A DNA stretch of 25,877 nucleotides from contig CAZGZR010000033.1 of NCBI GenBank assembly GCA_964529745.1, positions 1-25,877 on the forward strand, written 5' to 3'. Under the pieces are notes generated by a model. That model did not search any database. It was given only the letters and a program-made list of their open reading frames with translations, and was not told the origin of the DNA. Below, one piece after another: positions 20,612 to 25,877 of the stretch. This stretch comes from RBG-16-57-9 sp964529745 (lineage in GTDB: Archaea; Thermoproteota; Bathyarchaeia; TCS64). Each line of letters starts with the position of its first letter. Positions within the stretch are counted from its first letter, which is position 1. The position numbers and the translations under genes are program-made.

Positions 20612-22504
20612 ATGGATAAACGGAAGCCCATCAGGATACTTCACGTAGACGATGAGGGCCCCCAACTCGAGTTCACCAAGATATTCCTCGAGGAGCTGGA
20701 CGAGGAGGTCGTCGTGGACTCGGCCACCAGCCCCCGGGAGGCCCTAGAACTCCAGGAACAGAGAGGCTACGACTGCATAGTCAGCGACTACAAGATGCTG
20801 TCCATGGACGGCATCGAGCTCGCCCAGAAAGTCAGGGAGAAGAGCAACGTCCCCTTCATACTCTACACGGGCCAGGGCAGCGAGGAGGTCGCGGAGAGTG
20901 CCTTCGAGGCCGGCATCGATGACTACATAAGGAAGGAGCCCGAGCCCAGCCACTACCAAGTCTTGGCCAAGCGGGTCCGGCAGAACGTGGATAAGTACAG
21001 GGCCGAGCAGCTGTACAGAAAGGTGGTGGACGAGAGCCGTGACGGCATCATCATCCTCACCGGCATGGAGATCGTCTTCATGAACCAGGCCGCAGCGAAG
21101 CTCTTCGGCTGCAAGTCCCCCGACGGGTTCATCGGAAGGACCGCGCTGGAGTACTTCGTGGAGCCCGAGCAGAGGCTCAGGCAGTGCATCGGCGGCGCCC
21201 CAGAGGAAGACGAGGGCTCCCACCTCTTCGAGGCCAGGTACCGGACGGCCAGCGGCGCCATACGCGTAGCCGAGGTCTCGGCCTCGACCATCAGCTACCT
21301 GGGCCAGGAGGCCCACCTCTGCTTCTTCAGAGACATCACCCACAGGAAGCGGATGGAGGAGCGGCTGGCCGCGCTGCACAGGCAGGCGTCCAAGCTGGCT
21401 CGCCAGAGGACCCTGGAAGACGTCGCGGAGACTACCCTAGACATCATGCAGACGGTCTTCGAGTACCAGCTGGTCTCGTTCCAGGTGATCGAGGAGGGCC
21501 ACCTCGAAACGGTGATCCTCAGGGGGGCGCCGCCGCTGAAGCTGTCCTTGCCCCTAGACGGCAGGGGCATCACGGTGAAGGCCGCTCGGGAGAGGCACAG
21601 CATACTGGTGAACGACCTCAGGGGCTGCGAGATATACTTCAGGGGCTCCATGGATTCGCTGAGCGAGCTCGCCGTCCCCGTGGTCCTGGACGGGGAGACG
21701 GTGGCGGTGCTCAACGTGGAGAGCATGGAGCTGGACGACTTCACGGAGGACGACAGGAGGCTCCTGGAGACCCTCGCGTACCACGTGGCGTTCGCCATGA
21801 ACAGGGAGAGAGGGGGCAACGGCGGGGAGGAGGCCGTGAGGGCGGTGCGACTAGACTACGCGCTGGGCCGGCTGGAGGACGCCGAAAAGGTGAGCAGCCT
21901 CGTGCGGGGCCGGCTCAGGGACAGCCTGCGCTCCATAAAGAACGCGTCGGGCATCCTGCTGGACCAGCCGGAGATGCTGCCGGACCTGGCCTCCTCGATC
22001 GACAGGGAGGCCGACCAGGCGTCCAGGGTGGCCGAGATGATCACCGAGACCCTGGAGACCAGGGTTGTCGATGGCTTCGTGGAGGTGAACCAGGTCGTCA
22101 AGGCGGTGATGGAGTCCATCTACATCCCCCGAAGCGTCGAGACCAAGGTCTCCTACCAGGGCGGGCTTCTCGTCTCCGAGGCTAGGGGAGACAAGATGAC
22201 CAGGGTCGTCGAGAACCTGGTGAGGAACGCAGTGGAGGCCATGCCCGACGGGGGGACTCTTGAAGTTAAGATATCCAGGACGGAGGGAGACGCCAGGATC
22301 GAGGTGAGGGACGAGGGCGGCGGCATACCGCCGGAGGCCTTGGACAGACTCTTCGAGCCCTTCAACTCCACCAAGCAGGGGCACGCCGGCTTGGGCCTGG
22401 CGTTCTGCAGGCGGACCCTAGAGTCCATGGGCGGCTCTATAGAGGCCGTCGCGGTTGAGAAAGGGACTGCCCTGGTGGTCACTGTCCCTCTGAGAAACCT
22501 TTAG
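20612..22504 (+). CDS. REC-PAS-GAF-HATPase sensor protein, histidine-kinase-like, lacking the phosphoacceptor His
   Basis: A 630-residue soluble signalling protein. A response-regulator receiver domain (about 7-125) has Asp13-Asp14, phosphoacceptor Asp59 (IVSDYKM) and Lys108. A PAS domain follows (about 135-250), ending RDITHRKRMEERL, then a GAF domain (about 255-397). The dimerisation region (about 410-480) aligns HELRTPLTSIK-type H-boxes with GRLRDSLRSIK, so the phosphoacceptor His is replaced by Gly433 and no other His lies in that region. The ATPase domain looks intact: N-box Asn535/Asn539 (NLVRNAVEAMPDGG), G1 box DEGGGIPPE (Asp567) and GLGL (593-596). It may accept phosphate on Asp59 and signal by ATP binding rather than autophosphorylate. 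The strong Shine-Dalgarno at 20599-20608 fixes ATG 20612. No partner regulator is adjacent. Confidence 0.93.
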   Translation: MDKRKPIRILHVDDEGPQLEFTKIFLEELDEEVVVDSATSPREALELQEQRGYDCIVSDYKMLSMDGIELAQKVREKSNVPFILYTGQGSEEVAESAFEAGIDDYIRKEPEPSHYQVLAKRVRQNVDKYRAEQLYRKVVDESRDGIIILTGMEIVFMNQAAAKLFGCKSPDGFIGRTALEYFVEPEQRLRQCIGGAPEEDEGSHLFEARYRTASGAIRVAEVSASTISYLGQEAHLCFFRDITHRKRMEERLAALHRQASKLARQRTLEDVAETTLDIMQTVFEYQLVSFQVIEEGHLETVILRGAPPLKLSLPLDGRGITVKAARERHSILVNDLRGCEIYFRGSMDSLSELAVPVVLDGETVAVLNVESMELDDFTEDDRRLLETLAYHVAFAMNRERGGNGGEEAVRAVRLDYALGRLEDAEKVSSLVRGRLRDSLRSIKNASGILLDQPEMLPDLASSIDREADQASRVAEMITETLETRVVDGFVEVNQVVKAVMESIYIPRSVETKVSYQGGLLVSEARGDKMTRVVENLVRNAVEAMPDGGTLEVKISRTEGDARIEVRDEGGGIPPEALDRLFEPFNSTKQGHAGLGLAFCRRTLESMGGSIEAVAVEKGTALVVTVPLRNL

Positions 22505-22529
22505 AAAAATAGTGGGAGAAATGGGCTGA

Positions 22530-23606
22530 CTACTTTACGGCCTTCTTGCTCTTTATCTTGATGACCTTGGGCTTGTCCTGGCTGATGGTCACCGTGCTGC
22601 CTTTCTGGAGCAGGAACGGGCTGTCTACCCCCGCGAGCACCACGGTGGTCTTTATCACGCCCTCCAGGTCGGTGTTCACCTTGCTTCCCCAGATGACGCG
22701 GGCGTCCTTGCTGACCTTCTCCATTACCATCTCTCCGGCTCTGTTGATGTCCTCGAGGGTCATGTCCTCGCCGCCCTCGATGTGGACGAGGGCTCCCGTG
22801 GCCTTGCTGACGTCCTCGACGTCGAGGAGCTGGTTGTCCAGCGCCTTTGTCACCGCGTCCTCTACCTTGGTGCCTCCGTGTCCCTCCCCGAAACCGACGG
22901 CGCAGACGCCTGCGCCCATCATTATCGCCTTGATGTCAGCGAAGTCCAGGTTCATTATACCGGGCACGCTGAGGGTCTCCGTCATGTTGTTGATGAAGTC
23001 CGCCACCCTCTGGTTGGCCACCGCGAAAGCCTCCCTTATGGGCAGCTTCCCGGCCACCTTCCTGAGCCTGTTGTTGTCGATGACGACGACGCTGTCGCAG
23101 ACGTCCAGCATCTTCTGGAGCCCTTCCTTGGCCTTCCCGAGCCGTGTCCCCTCGACCTTGAAGGGGATGGTCACGACGCCTATGGTCAGTGCGCCTGTCT
23201 CCCGGGATATCCTGGCGACGACGGGGGACGCGCCTGTGCCGGTTCCTCCGCCCAGCGCCGCCGCGACGAAGACAAGGTTAGCGTCGCCGATGGCGTTCTC
23301 GATCTCTGGGGCGCTCTCCTCCGCGGCCTTCACCCCCTGCTCGGGGTATCCGCCGCATCCGAGGCCGCCCGTGAGGGTGTAGCCTAGGAGGACGCGTTCA
23401 TCTGCCTGTGCCGTCGTTAGGTGTTGAGCGTCGCTGTTGAGCGCCACGGTCCTGGCGCCTATCATCTTCTTGTCCATCCACGTGACCATGTTGCTGCCGC
23501 CGCCGCCTATTCCGAGTATGGCTATCTTGGGTGTGGCGTCGCGGGCGATCTCCTCGATGCTCTTATCGGGTGCTCCTTGAGGTACCACTTCTAGTTCAAC
23601 GGTCAA
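22530..23606 (-). CDS. ftsZ: Cell-division GTPase FtsZ
   Basis: A 358-residue tubulin-like GTPase that builds the division ring. The nucleotide segment GIGGGGSNMV (32-41) and the signature GGGTGTGAS (119-127) bind GTP. NNRLRKVAG (178-186) and the T7 loop NLDFADIK (219-226, with Asp221 and Asp224) complete the site that hydrolyses GTP in the neighbouring subunit. The protein is catalytically complete. The C-terminal tail is short and basic (IKIKSKKAVK) and lacks the bacterial IPAFLR-type binding peptide, as in many archaea. The start is TTG 23606, with a good AGGTGA ribosome site at 23613-23618 (minus strand, 6 nt away) and a TATA box at 23646-23651. The gene follows the TPR gene on the same strand with an 80-bp gap. 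Whether it is FtsZ1 or FtsZ2 cannot be settled by eye. Confidence 0.97.
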   Translation of the reverse strand: MTVELEVVPQGAPDKSIEEIARDATPKIAILGIGGGGSNMVTWMDKKMIGARTVALNSDAQHLTTAQADERVLLGYTLTGGLGCGGYPEQGVKAAEESAPEIENAIGDANLVFVAAALGGGTGTGASPVVARISRETGALTIGVVTIPFKVEGTRLGKAKEGLQKMLDVCDSVVVIDNNRLRKVAGKLPIREAFAVANQRVADFINNMTETLSVPGIMNLDFADIKAIMMGAGVCAVGFGEGHGGTKVEDAVTKALDNQLLDVEDVSKATGALVHIEGGEDMTLEDINRAGEMVMEKVSKDARVIWGSKVNTDLEGVIKTTVVLAGVDSPFLLQKGSTVTISQDKPKVIKIKSKKAVK

Positions 23607-23645
23607 GAACTTTCACCTTGTTTAACATTCCATCTTAGTGATCTG

Positions 23646-23690
23646 TATATAGCGGTGTGTAGGTGAAAGATGCCACACACAGCCGCTATA
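23646..23690. promoter_or_regulatory. Inverted repeat over the FtsZ TATA box and TPR-gene end
   Basis: TATAGCGG (23648-23655) pairs with CCGCTATA (23683-23690). Inside it TGTGT (23656-23660) pairs with an ACACA register within 23675-23680 across a small bulge. The left arm overlaps TATATA at 23646-23651, the probable FtsZ TATA box on the minus strand. The right arm spans the TPR stop codon. It could be a transcript-end hairpin, an operator on ftsZ, or both. Confidence 0.45.
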
Positions 23691-25275
23691 GAAGCCGCTT
23701 TACGAGCTCCTCGTACTCGGGTTCAAGCTCCATGGCCCGCCTGTAGTGGGTGAGGGCGCGGTCCTTCATACCGTGTTTGGCGAGGTGCACGCCGTAGCTG
23801 AAGTGGGCCCTGGCGTCGTCGGGGCTCAGCTCCAGGGCCTTCCTGAAGTGGCGATCGGCCTCGGTGGGGCTCTCCGTCTTGGCGAGAAACTGGGCGTAGT
23901 GGAGGTGAGTCTCTGGGTCGTCGGGCCCGCACCGGAGGGCGTCATTGAACTCCCTCACGGCCTCCGGGTAGCGCTGCAGGTCCGATAGGAGCCTGGCGTA
24001 GTACAGGTGGGGCTCCACGGCGTCGGGCGCCATGTCCCGTGCCTTGACGTAGTGCCTCTCTGCGTCTGCGAGCCTGTGCCTGTTCGTCAGGAATATGCCG
24101 TAGACGAGGTTGTTGGTAGAGGAGTCGGGCTCCAGCCTCAGAGCCTCGGTGTAGTGGGTCTCGGCTGTCATGTAGCTGCCCTTGTGGGTGAGCAGTACCG
24201 CGTAGTAGAGGTGTGCCTCGGCGTTGCCCGGGTCCAGCTGTATCGCAGTCCTGAAGTGGTTCTCCGCCTCGGTGTGCCTGCCGAGCCTGTACAGGGTGAC
24301 GCCGTGGAGAACGTGGCTGGACGCGCTCATGGGCTCCAGCGTGTTCAGCCTCTTGTACTCGGCCTCGGCCTCCACGTACCTGCCTTGGTCTGCCAGAAAC
24401 TTGGCGTAGTTCCTGTGCAGCGTCGGCTCCATGGGTGACAGCTGTATGGCCTGTCTGAACGTGGCGTCGGCGTCCACCGCCCTCCCCTGGCTCCACAGGA
24501 ACAGGGCGTAGTTGTTGTAGGTGTTGGCGTCTCGGGGGTTCATGCCTATTGCCTCCCTGTACCATTTCTCGGCCTCCTCGCCTCGCCCCGTGTCGCTGAG
24601 GAGGTTGGCGAGGTTGTTGAGGCTGGTTGCATCCATCTCCGCCTTGATGGACGCCCTGAAGTGATGCTCGGCCTCGTCGTACCTCTCAAGCGAGTACAGC
24701 AGTATGCCGAGGTTGTTGTGCACGGTGGCGTCGCCGGGGCTCACCCCCAAGGCGCGGGTGTACTGTCTCTCAGCCTCGTCGTACCTCTTCTGGTCTACGA
24801 GGAGCTGGGCGTAGTGGAGACGAGCGGCTATGTTGTCCTCCTCGTGGGAGAGGGCCTTGTAGAAGTGGTGCTCAGCCTGGTCCGGTTTGTTGATCTTGGC
24901 GAAGAACTTGGCGTATATAAGGTGGGACTCGGCCGTGTCGGGGAAGACCTTGAGCTGACGCCGGGGCCGCGGCGGCGCCTGCTCCTCCTCGGGCTCCTCC
25001 TTCGGCTCGGGCCGGGGCTGCTGCATCTGTTGGACTCTTCCAGCCGCCGTCTCCCGCGCCTCCTCGGACTGGGAGATGTCCTGGGCGGCGAGGTAGAGCT
25101 GCATGGCCTCACTCCTCTTGTGGCTGCTGTTCATCTTGTCCCCGAGCTCGACGAGAAGCCCCGCTATGGGGTCGTTCTTCCCCTCGTTCCGCTGTATCCA
25201 CTTGACGAGGTGCATGACGCCGGGCAAGTCCCCGGTGTCAGTCATCTTGGTGATGAGATCCTCGTAGTAACTCAT
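23686..25275 (-). CDS. Tetratricopeptide-repeat protein, 12 TPR units
   Basis: A 529-residue soluble scaffold protein. Residues from about 100 onward are 12 consecutive, well-conserved 34-residue TPRs, each with the helix pattern YA-x2-L then RY-x-EAE-x-HFRxAL and ending near xPDD; some units share LHYAQ and LYYA. The N-terminal 90 residues are helical, followed by a Pro/Glu/Arg-rich linker (PRPEPKEEPEEEQAPPRPRR). TPR arrays bind peptides, so the partner is probably a protein. The gene lies just upstream of ftsZ on the same strand, suggesting a division or regulatory link, but this is inference. ATG 25275 is preferred to GTG 25314, because the TATA-like box at 25324-25332 is too close to the GTG and gives a plausible leader for the ATG. 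No signal peptide is visible. Confidence 0.93.
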   Translation of the reverse strand: MSYYEDLITKMTDTGDLPGVMHLVKWIQRNEGKNDPIAGLLVELGDKMNSSHKRSEAMQLYLAAQDISQSEEARETAAGRVQQMQQPRPEPKEEPEEEQAPPRPRRQLKVFPDTAESHLIYAKFFAKINKPDQAEHHFYKALSHEEDNIAARLHYAQLLVDQKRYDEAERQYTRALGVSPGDATVHNNLGILLYSLERYDEAEHHFRASIKAEMDATSLNNLANLLSDTGRGEEAEKWYREAIGMNPRDANTYNNYALFLWSQGRAVDADATFRQAIQLSPMEPTLHRNYAKFLADQGRYVEAEAEYKRLNTLEPMSASSHVLHGVTLYRLGRHTEAENHFRTAIQLDPGNAEAHLYYAVLLTHKGSYMTAETHYTEALRLEPDSSTNNLVYGIFLTNRHRLADAERHYVKARDMAPDAVEPHLYYARLLSDLQRYPEAVREFNDALRCGPDDPETHLHYAQFLAKTESPTEADRHFRKALELSPDDARAHFSYGVHLAKHGMKDRALTHYRRAMELEPEYEELVKRLL

Positions 25276-25323
25276 AGACGCGGCAACCGTAGTGTTTGTG
25301 ATGAATATGTCCACGGGGATTTG

Positions 25324-25367
25324 ATTTTTATGGGGCGCCTAAAGGGCTCAGGGTGCCTACTTGTAGG
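25324..25367 (-). promoter_or_regulatory. TATA-like box of the TPR gene and a 12-bp palindrome
   Basis: ATTTTTATG (25324-25332) reads as CATAAAAAT on the minus strand and would start the TPR message about 25 nt before ATG 25275. CCTAC-tt-GTAGG at 25356-25367 is a perfect palindrome with a 2-nt spacer, about 30 bp upstream of the box. Its short arms allow chance. Confidence 0.35.
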
Positions 25368-25388
25368 TAAAGAGTGGGAAAATGGACT

Positions 25389-25805
25389 CTACTTTCTAGC
25401 GTCCACGATCCTAACGGACTTGGGGTGAACGTTTATTATGACGCGCCGGGGGTCGTCCATGTCCTGGGGGAACCAGAAACGTCTTCTCTGGGTCGGCCTC
25501 CAGGAAAGATACCACCACTTCCACTTCTCCTTAACGACTTCGGGGTCCTCGAACTCGGCCTCCCCCTTGATCTCGTAGAAGGCGCCGCAATCGTCGCAGG
25601 GGAACGTCAGTAGCACCCGGGGGTCGCCCTCTATGTCCTTCACCTTCTGGGTGCCCTTCTCGGTGGGGAACCACATGATGTCGTAGGGGTCCTCGTTGAA
25701 GTTGGTCATCGCGCGACTGTTCTCCTTCCCGTCCTTGTCGAAGGTGGTGAGGAAAACAGCCTTGGCTTCTTTGAACGCCTCCTCCAGCCCTTCAATCCTG
25801 TTCAT
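25389..25805 (-). CDS. Pyridoxamine-5'-phosphate-oxidase-like FMN-binding split-barrel protein
   Basis: A 138-residue flavin-binding split-barrel protein. It starts MNRIEGLEEAFKEAKAVFLT, then has the strand pattern TTFDKDGKENSRAM (flavin contact), PYDIMWFPTEKGTQKVKDI, DPRVLLTF and EIKGEAEFEDPEVVKEKW. This matches the short general-stress-protein-26-like group of the PNPOx superfamily. Such proteins bind FMN, F420 or heme, and most have no known reaction; a true pyridoxine 5'-phosphate oxidase is larger. ATG 25805 lies 30-odd nt from a TTTTAACA box (minus strand, near 25833-25840). It is the first minus-strand gene before the TPR and ftsZ genes, but separate from them. Confidence 0.85.
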   Translation of the reverse strand: MNRIEGLEEAFKEAKAVFLTTFDKDGKENSRAMTNFNEDPYDIMWFPTEKGTQKVKDIEGDPRVLLTFPCDDCGAFYEIKGEAEFEDPEVVKEKWKWWYLSWRPTQRRRFWFPQDMDDPRRVIINVHPKSVRIVDARK

Positions 25806-25877
25806 AGTATCACAGTTAAACCGGAGCCGCGGTGTTAAAACATTAACTTATACACACGCCCATCAGCTATGCAACAG
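25806..25877. other. Terminal spacer with divergent AT-rich promoter elements
   Basis: Besides the minus-strand box for the FMN-protein gene, CTTATACA at about 25847-25854 is a possible plus-strand TATA element. An ATG at 25869 would open a gene leaving the window, but only three codons are visible and the 19-nt spacing is short. Confidence 0.25.

Noticed and set aside
20415..20648. An open frame of 77 codons across the spacer before the sensor gene.
   Set aside because: It is low-complexity (Asn, His, Lys rich, as expected from AT-rich spacer), has no ribosome site, and runs over the sensor-gene promoter and start.
23700..25000. Apparent DNA repeats of about 102 bp.
   Set aside because: They are the coding repeats of the 34-residue TPR units, not a separate DNA repeat or CRISPR array.

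Overview
The window is a GC-rich, densely packed archaeal chromosome segment. The archaeal assignment rests on archaeal-type EF-1A with ribosomal proteins S7, S10 and S12, a UbiA-family enzyme resembling the ether-lipid enzyme DGGGP synthase, a tungsten-type aldehyde:ferredoxin oxidoreductase, FtsZ, an AN1 zinc finger, and promoters with TATA-like boxes about 26-29 nt upstream of start codons that often have no leader. The EF-1A sequence looks TACK/Asgard-like (possibly Bathyarchaeia), but this is an impression from memory, not a phylogeny. I recognise no tRNA, complete rRNA, insertion sequence, integrase or CRISPR array.

Layout: (1) 1-4659 is a metabolic and accessory block: a truncated MacB/LolD-type ABC ATPase, a palindrome-rich divergent promoter region, a four-cluster ferredoxin plus AOR operon, a 61-residue zinc-finger protein, an orphan DGQHR/DndB-like protein and a cyclophilin-like protein. 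(2) 4735-8799 holds export-type ABC genes: a 925-residue FtsX-family permease converging on an ATPase plus a minimal FtsX permease. (3) 8879-13934 is the translation block: DGGGP synthase, S7, an MFS transporter inserted between S7 and S12, S12, and EF-1A followed by S10. (4) 13935-18102 holds a dimethylargininase-like enzyme, an M42 aminopeptidase, an unannotated 38-residue membrane microprotein, an AN1-finger/CAP fusion, and a two-gene membrane operon of unknown function. (5) 18253-20303 holds a DHH phosphoesterase converging on an unknown cysteine-containing protein and a divergent ribulose-phosphate-epimerase homologue. (6) 20612-25805 holds a REC-PAS-GAF sensor protein whose histidine-kinase phosphoacceptor His appears to be lost, then FtsZ, a 12-repeat TPR protein and an FMN split-barrel protein.

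Genes are packed tightly. Stop codons interlock tail-to-tail at 4285-4288 and 7509-7512, genes overlap by 8 bp at 19214-19221, and ORFs overlap head-to-tail in the AOR and ABC operons. Several starts were moved to positions supported by TATA spacing or a Shine-Dalgarno sequence. The most interesting signals are a perfect 16-bp palindrome on the MFS start codon, the clustered GGTAA/TTACC palindromes between the ABC and AOR units, the microprotein, the His-less sensor kinase, and the mini-permease lacking the extracellular domain. I did not find a complete new defence or other dedicated system. The nearest candidates are the orphan DGQHR gene and the unknown membrane pair.
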